A stretch of DNA of 64,000 nt, from the NCBI RefSeq assembly GCF_020882245.1, contig NC_083597.1:67868152-67932151 (forward strand), in the 5' to 3' direction. The first letter of the stretch is position 1. Each line of letters begins with the position of its first letter. This DNA comes from Rhopalosiphum padi (Eukaryota > Arthropoda > Insecta > Hemiptera > Aphididae). Under the pieces are notes generated by a model. The model was not told where the DNA came from, searched no databases, and saw nothing but the letters and a program-made list of their open reading frames with translations. This document shows, one piece after another, positions 13,201-25,094 of the stretch. Position numbers and translations under genes: made by a program.

Positions 13201-16200
13201 AATTAACTCAAGTATTTGAATTAAATTGTTTGAGTATAATGTTAAATGAAAATGATAACCCCATTAAATATTATATTTTTGTACTTAATTTTTAATTTAT
13301 TTTTATAATTGATAATATTACAATTGGGGAGTTTCTTTCATCAAAATATATTTGATTTTCTTTTAACTTTTAGCCTTTTTTCTTATTATGTCAACTGATA
13401 CAGATTATATAATATTGTTTTTAAATATAAAAAAAAATATCTGTTTATAAGACAATCTACAGAATCCAAAACAATTTTGTAAAACACGTCGTAAGTAATA
13501 TTATAAACAAATAAAATTATTTATTTATAATTTTATTCCGATTAAAAAAAAATCCCTATAGGTAAGTATATCAATACCAACTTCAGAATAATTTTTTATT
13601 TCTTATGATTTATAAGATATATTATGTAAATAGCTTAAAATTGAAAAAAAGGTGATTTAAATTTTGATATTTTGAGTAATCTCAAATTATTTTGTCGAGC
13701 TCTTTGAATCACATCAACTTTTTAAAATTAATTTTAATTAAATGTTTTATAACATGAATATATTTTTATTAGAATAGATATAATAATAACTCATAGTAGA
13801 ATATATTTTTTTTAATTATATAAGATTCCTAAAACTTGCATGTGAAAAAAATGAAAACCTTTTATTTTTTAATAAAGTATATTAATGAGAATTATATTGT
13901 AATTTAAGGGAAAACAGGTAAGCCCAATATAATTTTACAAATATTACAATATAAAGTATAATTTAAATGTTGAGCTACCTACTTTTGTCGAAAGAAGTTT
14001 TGTTAAATCATACGCTTTGTAAATAATTGATTAATATGCAATTAAACGATTAAGTTGTTCAATATAATACAATATAAATAATTTGCAATTAATTGTAAAC
14101 TATAACAATATGAAGACCATGAGCCGATATTTATGTACGACGGAACAATAATGTATATTTTATCATGAACATCGCATAATATGTTTATAACATCAAAATC
14201 TGAGATTATCTGAAACTGTTGTTAGTCAATGTAAGAAAAAACTACTGAGAATAATATTTACACTTTTTTGTTTGAATCTGCGCAAAATCATGATTCGATT
14301 ATTAAAGGTTTAAATATATATGCTTATTATTCCAAGAGCTAATAGGAATGGCTTGAGGTTAAAAACGACCCACGTTGTCTTTTAAGAGGCACCAATCGCC
14401 TAAGGCTACAATATCGTAGTGTGTTTAAAATTGTATTTTGAATAATATTTAAAATAAAATTGAACTGTTGAAGAACCTGTCAAAGAAGAATAGTTTGGAT
14501 ATTGATTATATTGACTATAGTATCATTTTGATAATTTAAAATTATTGTTATAATATTAATATTAGTAATTATATTTCATAAACTAGTATTATATCTGTAT
14601 ATTATTGAATTACAATGTTGAGATTTTTACCTCATGCCAGTCCTATTTAGGTGTAGAAGATACATTATAAAATGTAATTTGATATTAACTTTATATAGTA
14701 AAATAATAAAAATTACCTTATAATTCTTATTAAATATATGAGGTATTACGAATACGCAAGAGTTGTGTATAAAAAATTCCTTCTTAATATTTTATATAAA
14801 AAAATAACTATTTGTTAAATACAGTATTACTAAGCATTGTAAATATTTTTTATTGAGAATGTGTAGCGTGTATTAAAATAATATTGTAATCATATATTTT
14901 TAAATTTAAAAAGTAGACTTTATTTTTAAGAATATTTATTAATCTATTTTATAACAAATCAATAATCAAAAATTTACATTAATTTAATATCAAATTATAT
15001 TTATACGTTAAAATATACAGACTATTTCTTTGCTTGTTTACCAGGTATTATTATAATTTTTACTACATTTATTTTAGAAATATAAAGATTTAAATAATTA
15101 TTTAATCATAGGCGCAAGTCGGGGAGGGGCCTTAGCCCCTCTGATAAAAAATATTGAATCTTAGGATTTTATTAATATTTATTAAATTTAATCATCTATT
15201 TCTATATATATAATCTCATTGTTTAAACGATATAATTATCAAGTTTGAAAATTATTTGTTATTCAGTGTAACTATAGAAAATGTATAACAGTGGTTTTTC
15301 CATATGACTTTGTATTTTCGTCTACAGCTCTTTAAGCTAACATTTGAGTGTCATGAATCAAGATATTTTGTTGTACACGTTTTGTACAGTTTTACAACAC
15401 GTCAACATAGTGACCAACTCCTGTTTAGTAGCCTGTTGCCCGTATTATATATTTATATTGCTTTTATCAGGAATCAATCGTATTATTCTGATTATATTAT
15501 ATTCATTGACAATCTCGTTTGGTGTGAATCTTTTATTAAAATATGAAATATTATTATTTTAACGCTTATTATAAATAAATTTTTTTTTTTGTTTTTATTC
15601 AATTTATTTAATATGGAAAAACGTGACATTTTTAACATTTTCAAATTCAATAAGTCTAAATCTAACACTCCAATATAAACATAAAAGAAGAGAAACTCAA
15701 AATCTTCATGATTATGTGATGTTTGCAACTACTGGAGCAGTAAATGAAGTAGTAGATTCAAACACTATGGTTGAAATATACTGGCAGAGAGTAGCCTACA
15801 TGCCTGTAATTGATTCTGTTGTAAGAAACCTTAGGTATAGATTCTCCAAAGAGAGTTTACTCCTGACATGATCTGTTGAATGTTTATTAAAATGGATTTT
15901 GTAGAAAGTTCATATTTTATAAATCATTACAAGGTTAATACTTAATATTACGTTTTTCAAAAAAGGAGTGTAATTTTAATTGTTTTAGGATATTTTAATG
16001 ATAGATATTCATGCTTTAAAAGTAGGAATGACTGTAGCAAGAAACTGCATGATTACCATAAAACCTGATTTTAATATTAAAGATATTACCAAAATGATCG
16101 AAAACCATGTTTACCCCAAACTTTATAAGTTTTTACAAGTAGAAAAAAGTATTCCCATAAGCTCAGCCATTTGCGAAAGATCGTTTTCTTTTATGAGGCG

Positions 16201-19200
16201 TATCAAAAATTGGTTACGAACTAGTATGCTACAAGACCGTTTCAAAAATATGGCATTTCTGAATATTGAGAGAGATGTTGTTGATTCAATGACTCGTTAA
16301 ATAATGAAGACGTTTTAGAAGTGTACTGTACTAAAGACAGAAAAATTGTAGCAATATAAAATTAAAATTATAGAGTTGAATTCGTATAAATGGATTATTA
16401 ATGCAAATTATGGTGGATACGGGGATGTGGGGGCGTAGCCCCTCCGAGTCTGTGTTGTTTGGTACTTTTAGTTCCCCCAAAATATAAGCTTTAGTTGCGC
16501 CTATGAGTTTATAACCAGTTTGTTGACACTAAAAACAAATATTATAACAAATTTATTAACATCTAATAACTTATAATTTATAATTATATAATATTTGATT
16601 ACATTTCTCTAGTATTTATAATTCGTGGTAAGACAACAAATTAGAATATTATTATTTAGTACACATTGTGGTGGTTTTATGGAGTGTATCAAAACATATT
16701 AAATTCATGTAGAGAAAATGGTCTGTAAAAGATATTGGAGGAAAAAATCATAAACTTACTATAGTCAAAATTTACAAAACTGAGTTAAATAGAATCTTAT
16801 AAAAAGAACGTCAAAAAATTGATTAAAGTCGTCAGAATAGGTTAAGACGTAGGAACTATTTCCTAGCCAAATCTTAAATAATGACTATTTAATCAAAAAC
16901 GAACATTTTCTATTAAATAATATAATATTTAAATACACCAATCTTTACACCAATAAATATCATTGTCAATGTTCAATGAATACCCCAATCAATAATAATA
17001 CCAAAACTAACTTACTATTTTCATAAAACATTCTAAAACTTACTTAATTTACTGTTACATCAACACGTACTATTCAAATTATATGTTTATAAATGTATAG
17101 ATGTTCAAGGTAAGTCTATTACTATTACACAATTATACTATCTGCATACTAAAACTAGATCCCTTTATATTAACTAACATTTTTAATTGAAATAATTATT
17201 TTTAACAGTTCCTTGTCATTAAAATTTATTATTGTGACAAAATTTGTATACATTTTATGATTTATAAATTATAATTATTTAATATTTGATTACATTTATA
17301 TAGATAGAATAAACTATCAAAGTAAGACCACAAATTAGATATTATTATAAATTATTAGTAATAGCACGACGTATATACAGATGGATGAATCAAGGACTTA
17401 AGATTAAAATAGTACAGAAAAATGGTGATTTGCTATAGAAAAAATTCTATAAGTAGACTAAAGAAGAGAAAGAGGAGTTTTGTTAGACTTTATCAAATTT
17501 TTATATACTCCAAAATTTTGGATTTGATAATTGGAATATCTCGAAATCAAAGTTATTGTTACTCTAATTCTAGTTTAAATAAGCCTGATTCGAATTTGAT
17601 CATTAGTTTTGGTACTATAACGTAGTTAATTTGGTATTATGCTTTGGATCTACACTTTTTTACTTACAATATAACTATACACGTACACCTGTGTATCTCA
17701 TCTGAAACAATTACCTGGATCAATCACTAGTTTAAACTTTTCCGCAATCATATATCACTCATTCTGAATTGCACTTGAATTAAGATATGTATATACACAA
17801 CTAAATTACACCGAGAGACTTTTCAAAAATCCATAAATAGATTTCTTAACCTGGTATTTGTTAGGGGCAATTAAAAATAAATTAAATACTTTTCTGAAAA
17901 TATTTGTTTAATTTGCATTTGTCTATTATTTGTAGAATGTAAAAGTAAGATAACCGTTATTTTATTAAATATTTTTTAATCCTATCAGTAGTGATATAAA
18001 ACTTATTTTTCAACCATATTATACAGCTTAAGTCCTAGTTATTGATTTATAAAATATATTAGTTCAAATTAAAGTAGATTAAATAATCTAATATGTCTTC
18101 TTGATAAATATAATATTTCCTCTAGACTTTTTACTTGTGTATTATTTTTATGATGATACGGTGAAATTAAAATTCAAAAACTACTAAAATACTGTGAGAT
18201 CAAAAGAACATCATAATAAACAAATTCTATTATAATGATCCCAATGTATATGTTACGGTTAAAATCGGCCAAACCTCAGAATTACCCATAAGCCTTAGAA
18301 AAAATGATTTATTTTGGTTTTTGTTCAAACCTCACTTGGGCAAAACCGTAGTAAAGAGACTTTTATTGTAAGAGCAAAACCGTAGCGTCTTAAATACCTT
18401 CACTAATATTAAATATATATGATTATAAAATAGATATTATTTTACAAATATAATCAAATACGCTTATTCAATTATAAAAAAGATTTAATGATATTAGGTA
18501 GTAAGTACTCGTACTATGATAATTAAAATAATTTACATTTTTTATACATTTAACTATAAAAATATGATAAAAATATATTTTTGTTTATTTGTTTTGAAAA
18601 AAAAAAAACATTCTCGTTCTCCAGTTAATTAATTTTGAATACTCAGATTCCTCGGTACATCATTCTTAGTAACCAATAAATTGTTCTTTGCACTGAAATA
18701 TCTGGGTTTTGGCTTATAGTGACGACACAATTCCATGTTAGATTCCTGTTTTATAATTTCAATCGCTAGTCATTCTTAATATACCTAACACCTAACACAT
18801 TATTTGCATCGACTTTCCTCTTGTGAAACTCGTGCCACTAATACATCAAATGATTTTTCCAGTGCTCTTTTAAAATGTTTGATTTCAAATTGTTTTTCAA
18901 ATTTTTTATTTTCAATTACTACAAATTGTAGTAAATTGTTTTCGTTATTTTCATTGTTTATTGATTGGGTAATTATAACATTTTTAATCCAAAGTTAACT
19001 TTTTTCCATATATGGCTTCATAATGTGGGTGTTGTGTTACCTATAAAATATAATGAGTTGATAAAATACGATAACAACGATAAATTAAAACGATTTTAAC
19101 TTTTGCCCGTAACAAATACATTTTTATTATTTAAATTATTATTCTTTTATCATTATAATAATAGTTAATGGGGATTGGGGATAATATCAATATTAACTTT

Positions 19201-22200
19201 TTAAATATTAATTTTTAAACAGCAAATATATTAAGCATATATAAAAGCAAGTATATATCATCAAATATTATTATCGTATATTAATGAGGAATATTAATCA
19301 TAAATTACATATAAAATAGATGTAATAAAGTATTACAGATTCATAAGAGAATTTAATATTTTTTATTAGGCACGAATGAATATAAAAATTTATTGAAATC
19401 ATATGATTTAGGTAAGAACGTTATGACTGTTTATTTTTTTGTAATTTTAATTGTTAGATAAAAATTAATTCTCATACACTTCCTTGATGAATACACATGA
19501 GAATTTCTTTATTTCGATATGGTGGTAATGAGGCTTTTAAATCGTTTGTAGAGAATTTGACATTTCATTTATCTACGAGATAATGCGAAATAGACAAATA
19601 GTCATATACAACACGTAATTAAATTAAAATGTTCTTATTATATTTTATAGAATTGAAAGGCGACGTGGGAAAAGGTAAACATAAAGATAAAATGAAAAAG
19701 AAAATGTTTTTCTTGAAATTATATAATATTTATAGTAAATTGATGAATAGTGTTAGATTTAATAGAAACTAATCTAATTAAACATTAAGCTAATGGCTAG
19801 AATAATGCTTTATTAACTTTTTTTTCATCGTTATAGAAATCATAAAAAAATGGCCAAGTAATTTATTTTTATACAACTGTTCTAGAATTTAAAGTTTAAA
19901 ATAAAAATTTAAATAATATTTCATATGATGTATAATAAAAAAAAATATCAACTACTACTTCGTATAAAGAAGTATCACCGGCGTTTACAGATTTAACAAA
20001 TGTCTTTAAATTCATAAAAAAAAAAAAAATTAAAAAATTTGAAATATTCAATTGTCAATAAATTAAAATACAGTAGAACCCGTTTAAGACTCTCTCCCTT
20101 AAGACGCTCGTTTTCTCAATGATGTTAATATAAAAATACATTGTATGTACATATACACTGTATAAAATTTAAAGAAATACCTCACTAATAATAACGATAA
20201 CGAATAATGTGTATGTGTACTTGTACTTGTACTGGTCATCGGTCGATAAAATCATCTTAATAAAATTGAAAACTTCCTGAATTCAAAAAACATCAAAAAT
20301 GTGTAACCAAAAAAGGTAAATTATTTTTTGAAATAGGTAATATGAAATAATATATGTAATATAATTGTAATATTTTAGTTTAATTTTAATATTTTTATAT
20401 GTAATAATTCACTTTGCAAAGTAAAAAATATAATTTGTATGTACCTATATAACGTGTATGACGTATGTATTGTAACATATAATAAAAAAATTTTGAACTC
20501 ACGTAATACGATTTCTCTCTTAAGACGCTATTTTTAACTGGTCTCTCGGAGAGCGTCTTAAACGGGTTCTACTGTAATACTTAGAAAATCATGTTTTGGT
20601 AAGTTGGTTCTTAAAAATTCAAAATCTCCATTACATTTTTATGGCCAAATTCAGTTGAGTGTTCTTTGACGGCGATTTTACGGTAGGGTCGTATTCGAAG
20701 TGCTAAAAGAGTGTTCGGTATCGCCATGGAGGCATTTCAAACATTTCAATGACTTAAGAACACCAACACTCACCTAATTCACCAAATGATATCACAACTC
20801 TTTTCATTAAAAATTAATCAATATTATAATCAATTCGTTAATAAACCGACATTCTTTTCGCACATTCTCCAAAATTCCCCTGGGACGTTTAAAACTAAAT
20901 TCTTAATTTAAATATTATTCAACTAAAATAGTTATTCACTATTTCTCAATTGAATTTTCATCATGTCCCAACCAAACAAAAAATCAATGAAATTATTTTT
21001 AAAACATCAGTTGTGCAAAATTATCATTTACTTTTCTTTATAGTAAAAACTCAAGATAATCGACTCGGTTATTTATTGTAATTTTAAGGTTGTTCACTTT
21101 TCCTTATATCAATCTTCATATTATCAAACTACTTGAAACTAGACAATTTTTTGTTTTAGATATTGCAAAAGTTTACCATGAACATCTAATAACAGAATTT
21201 AATGAAAAGAAATTATGTACGTATATTTGTGCGAAATAATTAATAATTATATTTTTATTTAAATAATAAAATAACAACACAATATAATTTGAAATTGCGT
21301 TGAACTAAGCAGCAACTAAGTTCGGGTGAAGCTAAGTGTCTAGCTTAGTGTATGAGCATTTTTAAAAACGGTAGGCAATGACGACAGAATATTTGAATGA
21401 CATGAAATTTGTAGGTAATTAAAACCTTCAAAAACAGTTCGTGATTGGTATTATGAATCATAATTTGGCAACCGATAATATACGCACCATCTCTAGTAAA
21501 ATGTTTAATAGCAATATTAAAAATGTACTATAATAACAAAAAATTTTCAAGTAAATTATTATTTACGTATTATCAAAAGAAATATAAATAAATATATATA
21601 ATGCTAAAAAAATGACATTGCCTCCATTGCCTAAATAAATTTATCAAGTTCAACTAGTCCTTGACTAACGCAGTAACGCGATGTTCAAATAAATAGAGAT
21701 GAGTTATTTTCATTAAAAAATTACAGAGTTTAAATCTGTAGATTTCAGTTGCGTTTATAATTTAAAAGTTCTTGCATTTTCATCATTTAATATATCTTAT
21801 ATTATCATAATCAATTTACACGAATAGTATGTTTTCATAAATATCTAAAAAATATTTTGTGATTCTTATTTATGTGTTTTTTTTACTTTAACTTTCACCT
21901 TTAATTTGCATTAGCGTACTAATTTTTATTAATTTTACCATGGCGCAGTTTATCTGTACAATTCTGTGTTTACCTGTATCATGCACCTTGAGAAAAGTTT
22001 ACAATTTTTATGCATATAACCTTAGTCCTTACGAACTGTTTATTTATAAATAATTTGAGAATTTTAAATAGATATAATAAAAATTAACACAAAAAAATGT
22101 TTGATCGAAATTATTATTGTTTATAGTTGATCTTGATAAAAAGTATTACTGGACTACAAGAAAATGGTGTATGATTAAATTTAATATTACCGATAAGGAT

Positions 22201-22227
22201 TTAAGCAGCATGAAGATAATAGAATAA
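7249..22227 (+). CDS. microexon secreted-protein gene, copy 2 (complete)
   Basis: Exon 1 (7249-7327) encodes a signal peptide, MITYKVLITLTAFLIISYG then CTASKEK, followed by GTAATA. Well-supported later exons: 11409-11435 (ELESFEFS), 11700-11741 (INGFLNLCIIKSF), 12387-12449 (HESDVLRYLKEK...), 13086-13133 (NIKEFVKEHIQYVLY), 13452-13490 (NLQNPKQFCKTR), 19370-19411 (TNEYKNLLKSYDL), 19651-19674 (LKGDVGK), 19837-19857 (IIKKWP), 21160-21216 (IAKVYHEHLITEFNEKKL) and terminal 22127-22227. All internal exons are phase 1 at both ends, and the joined frame stays open for 180 residues. Adding tentative exons 8088-8114, 13909-13917, 16613-16627, 17101-17109, 17304-17321 and 17936-17944 gives 209 residues, still open. 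The 5.9-kb central intron holds the hAT element. Probable secreted effector; the family was not recognised. Boundaries are read by eye without transcript data. Confidence 0.75.
8365..9338. mobile_element. MULE-like non-autonomous transposon, long terminal inverted repeats
   Basis: A 974-bp element is flanked by the exact 9-bp direct repeat GTAATTAAC (8356-8364 and 9339-9347). Its ends are inverted copies over roughly 200 bases (left to about 8580, right from about 9120). They carry many spaced GGTCGC/GATCGC units next to CAATT or GAATT. The inside is AT-rich and contains a tandem duplication of about 100 bases around 8560-8760; no transposase is seen. Long inverted ends with a 9-bp target duplication fit Mutator-like elements. 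The corresponding place in A' (about 52545) has a single GTAATTAAC and no insert. Confidence 0.8.
9595..9770. repeat. dispersed repeat, diverged copy
   Basis: The stretch around AAAAAGGTGGTAAATGGATA through GTGTTGAGTGGATTACTGTAA to GATTCTGAGTAGAAATT is a diverged relative of 22985-23130, and is also found at about 34755-34895 and 52810-52960. It is a non-coding repeat of unknown class in an intron of gene 2. Confidence 0.45.
10283..11079. mobile_element. Tigger/pogo-like MITE
   Basis: The ends are imperfect inverted repeats: CAGTGGATTTCGCTTAATGT on the left, and on the right the complement reads CAATGGATTCCGCTTGATGT. TA flanks each end. The decayed gene copy shows the same flanks with a single TA and no insert (about 28457, TTTTTAAGTATTTTCTTTT), which proves the boundaries. 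No transposase is present. The A' copy is at 53486-54283. Confidence 0.75.
13560..13566 (+). promoter_or_regulatory. candidate recursive splice site (AG|GTAAGT) in intron
   Basis: CCCTATAG is directly followed by GTAAGTAT about 70 bases after the donor of exon 13452-13490. The AG|GTAAGTAT core is kept at 37399-37407 and 56753-56761 although upstream sequence differs. A splice acceptor fused to a donor with no exon between is the signature of a recursive site, but the pyrimidine tract is weak. Confidence 0.25.
15107..16505 (+). mobile_element. degenerate hAT transposon in block A
   Basis: A 1.4-kb element has terminal repeats CATAGGCGCAA (15107-15117) and TTGCGCCTATG (16495-16505), each with a GC-rich subterminal hairpin. 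It contains two transposase fragments (see 15623-16300). Flanking 8-bp duplications are no longer recognisable. Orthologous insertions are in block B (41810-44528) and A' (57339-58693), so it entered before the family expanded. It lies in the central intron of gene 2. Confidence 0.7.
15623..16300 (+). pseudogene. hAT transposase, broken C-terminal fragments
   Basis: The first piece (15623-15871) contains MFATTGAVNEVVDSNTMVEI and ends prematurely. After about 130 non-coding bases, the second (15998-16300) contains IPISSAICERSFSFMRRIKN followed by WLRTSM and a stop. The ERSFS...IK.WLR pattern is the hAT C-terminal dimerisation domain. The N-terminal BED finger and catalytic core are missing, so it cannot transpose. 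Copies at 57811-58488 and about 43690-44322 share most breaks. Confidence 0.65.
18804..18975 (-). pseudogene. unidentified minus-strand coding relic
   Basis: On the minus strand this reads as ENKKFEKQFEIKHFKRALEK followed by SFDVLVARVSQEESRCK and a stop, a charged stretch that looks more protein-like than its neighbours. Part of it is also recognisable near 2258-2345 and 46560-46620, and a near-identical copy is at 61246-61415. No family was recognised; it is probably a fragment of a transposon gene in the intron. Confidence 0.2.
20071..20574. mobile_element. pogo-like MITE in block B
   Basis: A 504-bp element with terminal inverted repeats CAGTAGAACCCGTTTAAGAC and its complement GTCTTAAACGGGTTCTACTG, flanked by TA on both sides (20069-20070 and 20575-20576). 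The inside is AT-rich with no transposase. The equivalent sites near 3675 and 47990 in A and A' lack it, while B' carries it at 62513-63016. Confidence 0.8.
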
Positions 22228-22294
22228 ATATTAGTTTTATTGTAATGTTATTTATAACTTTAGTTGTATTTTAAATACATATCTATATAATATA

Positions 22295-22300
22295 AATAAA
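22295..22300 (+). terminator. polyadenylation signal of gene 2
   Basis: AATAAA lies 68 bases past the stop codon, in the same context as after genes 1 and 3. Confidence 0.45.
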
Positions 22301-22619
22301 ACAGAGTACCTATATAACTCCTTTCTGATATAATATATTAATTATTAAGTTTATTATACATGTAACCAAATTGTTGATTATTGATTAGTATTATAATACT
22401 TTTATTATTATTATTGATCATTTATTTATTTCATTCAAACACACAATATTTAGATTACCAAACAAACTTAATGTATCAATAATTTAAATGTATAATATAT
22501 ACCATATAGTTATTATGAATTTACAAAAATAATTATATATATTCATTTAATATTATTAGTACATTATTATTATTTTTTATTAACTCGTATAATATATACA
22601 GCTACACATTAATATAAAA

Positions 22620-23870
22620 AAAGAATGATGGGTCATTCGGGTATACTCACCAGTATACCTCATTCGGCCACCTCAGGATTGAAAAATAGTAATGATTCAA
22701 TTTTTTTTTTTTTTTTTGAATCAAATAAAATAACATAAGCCATAAGGGGTAGTGGGGTAACTGTGACGCAATCTTGAATAGTTCAACTTCTTAAACTAGT
22801 AATTTCTTGTGAAATAATTAACTTAAAAATATGATGATTATTGCAATATAACTATATGGAAATGTTATACCTAAATCCACTATAAAAATTGTGAAAAATA
22901 TTCTTAAAAGTGTTTACTATTGAAAAAAAAAAAAATGTCGCACTTGCTCCTTGGTAAGGTGTAAGTGCAAAATCGACTGTTTAAAAAGGTGGGCAAGTGA
23001 TGGATATCGCTCTGCTGTATAGTAAAGATGGAGAGTAGGTTACTATAATGGAAGTGTTAAATTTGAATGCAATGACAGGTGTCATTGTATACGAAAAACG
23101 ATTCTGAATGGAGATAATTTGTCAGTCTACCATAATTAGTAGGATATATATATTATATTATTATATACTTATATTTAAATTGAAATATATCGTAATTTTA
23201 CTCGATTTCGTAAAAAAAAGAAATTCATGCGCTCATTGAATGTTTTCTATATTGACGCTAGAATTTTTTTTTTACAGTTACTTGAAGGAAAACTTATAGA
23301 TAACCTTGTAATGGGTTTTTTGGTTATCCAATTTTTTTTTTTATAGTCATTTAAAAAAAAAAAAAAAACTTAGAAAAATCGAAAATTTCAATTGTCTATA
23401 AATAGCTTAAAAAAAATCAAAATATTTTGAAAATTTAATTGTAAATAGATAACGCTAATATAAACATTAGGTGAAAATTTCAAGTATTTACAATGATTCG
23501 TTTTTGAGTTACAACAAAATAAAAAAATCGATTTTGTTAAAAACTGATTATGCGTAAAAATTCCTATTTCCCGTAACTTTTTTAGGGATTTTCCTAACGC
23601 TTTTGAAAACTACTGGAAATTTTTTATTTTTGACCCCCCCCCCCCCCCAAAAAAAAAAAAGTACCAACTAGATAAATTTTCCTTTTCAAAGAGGGGCTGA
23701 AGTCAAAAATCTATGTATATAAAATTATTATTTCAACTCCAAATCGTGATGACAAACACAAAAATAAAAAATTGTAGAATCATTGTAAAATCAATACATT
23801 CTTCACTTAGTTCAGAATCTAAAATACTAATACCACTGTTATTTAAACGTAGGGAAAGTGCCTAAAACCT
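22620..23870. repeat. composite of dispersed repeats
   Basis: No gene is seen. It starts with a short hairpin (GTATACTCACCAGTATAC near 22642). A repeat relative follows at 22985-23130 (GATGGATATCGCTCTGCTGT). Then comes an AT-rich stretch with poly-A and poly-T runs and the motif GATTCGTTTTTGAGTTACAA near 23490. A 16-17-base C-run followed by A-runs sits at about 23632-23660. A relative of the 23380-23600 part recurs near 30690-31080. The layout is typical of nested non-autonomous repeats. Confidence 0.45.
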
Positions 23871-24762
23871 AATTATTGTAAATTTAGTATTCAAAGCCCT
23901 ATTTGTCTAAAAAGTTTTTATTAATTTATAATTACCGTCGATTAATATTGTACATGAACGCGGGACAGTCTGCAGCGTTTGCACGAATTGCCTTTTTACC
24001 TACATAATATAAGTAATGTGGGCGAGACAAACTGAACTTATATTATCGTGTTAGTGAGTTTATGTCAAATATGTATCTTAAAATTGAATATACTTTTAAT
24101 ATAAAACAAAATAAACGATGCATTAAAATTGAAAATAATATTTTTCGTGAATCTATTTACTTTAAAAACGGGTCTTTTCGTTCTCGGTGTACCAACAGTA
24201 AATATACTGTTTTAATGAATTCTATATTTCTACCATCGATAAAATACTATCTTTTTAAAATAATAATATATACAACCATGAACCAACTACTGATCATAAT
24301 TCAGCTGACCAGTGTGTTAATACTGCCGTCTAAAGAAAAAAAGGTCACCCAAACACATTACAATGTTTTTAAATCACTCGCCCAAATGCATGACGCACAC
24401 GTTAACACGGTTGCATAATGTTATTATAGATAGGTAATTTCCTGATACGGATTACGGAATATTCAACCTCTATAAGTTCTAATTCAATTTATTTAAATTC
24501 GTATTCATTAAGTATGCAACATGACACATGTAACTACTAACTAGTGGGTAGGTAGGTCGTAGGTACTTTGACAAAATATTTTACCAATACCGGCAATACT
24601 TACCGATAGTATTAAATTAGTATATAATAAGTAAATAAGTAGGTAAGAATGTTTTACTGTAAAATTAAAACTCAATTTATACATCTATGTTTAGTGTCGT
24701 GTTTGATTTTTAGTGTTTTTTAAAAATATTAAAAATTAACTGAATTCAGTTTTCGTCTTATA

Positions 24763-24861
24763 CCAAGTTCTCGTCCGATCACTGAAGTTAAGCAACGTCG
24801 GGCGTAGTTAGTACTTGGATGGGTGACCGCTTGGGAACACTACGTGCCGTTGGCTTTTTTT
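24763..24861 (+). rRNA. 5S rRNA-like sequence, 5'-truncated
   Basis: From AGTTCTCGTCCGATCACTGA through TTAAGCAACGTCGGGCG and TACTTGGATGGGTGACC to GTGCCGTTGGC this follows insect 5S rRNA closely for about 90 bases, and includes the internal polymerase III promoter region. A T-run (24855-24861) follows at once, like a normal terminator. The first 30 or so bases of 5S are replaced by unrelated sequence, so the base-paired 5' strand that should match GCCGTTGGC is missing. It is most likely a pseudogene or a 5S-derived retroelement head. A single copy is seen. Confidence 0.7.
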
Positions 24862-25094
24862 ATTCTGATAAATCAATATGTATTTCCAATTTTAACTTAA
24901 AAAATATTAAGATATTTTTATCTTTGTCAAGTTTTTTTTTAAATTTTTTAATTACACAATATAAAAATATTTTTACCTAACCTAAACCGTTAAGCCATAA
25001 GGAACTTTTCTAGGGTCAAATATATATACTTAACTTATAACTGCGTACAAGTTAAAATAACCACACTGTATTATATTTTAAACTATAGGCTATA

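Noticed and set aside
13463..13490. Alternative acceptor CTACAG for the 39-nt exon
   Set aside because: It would put TAA or TGA in frame in every copy; the upstream AAG at 13451 keeps the frame open.
7249..22227. Assignment to the aphid bicycle family
   Set aside because: The predicted protein has few cysteines and no paired C-x-x-x-Y-x-C motif; only gene architecture is similar.
24284..24418. Signal-peptide-like frame MNQLLIIIQLTSVLILPSKE
   Set aside because: It resembles a gene-head exon and even ends in SKEK, but no proper donor follows (GTCACC) and there is no shared upstream sequence; kept only as a weak coincidence.
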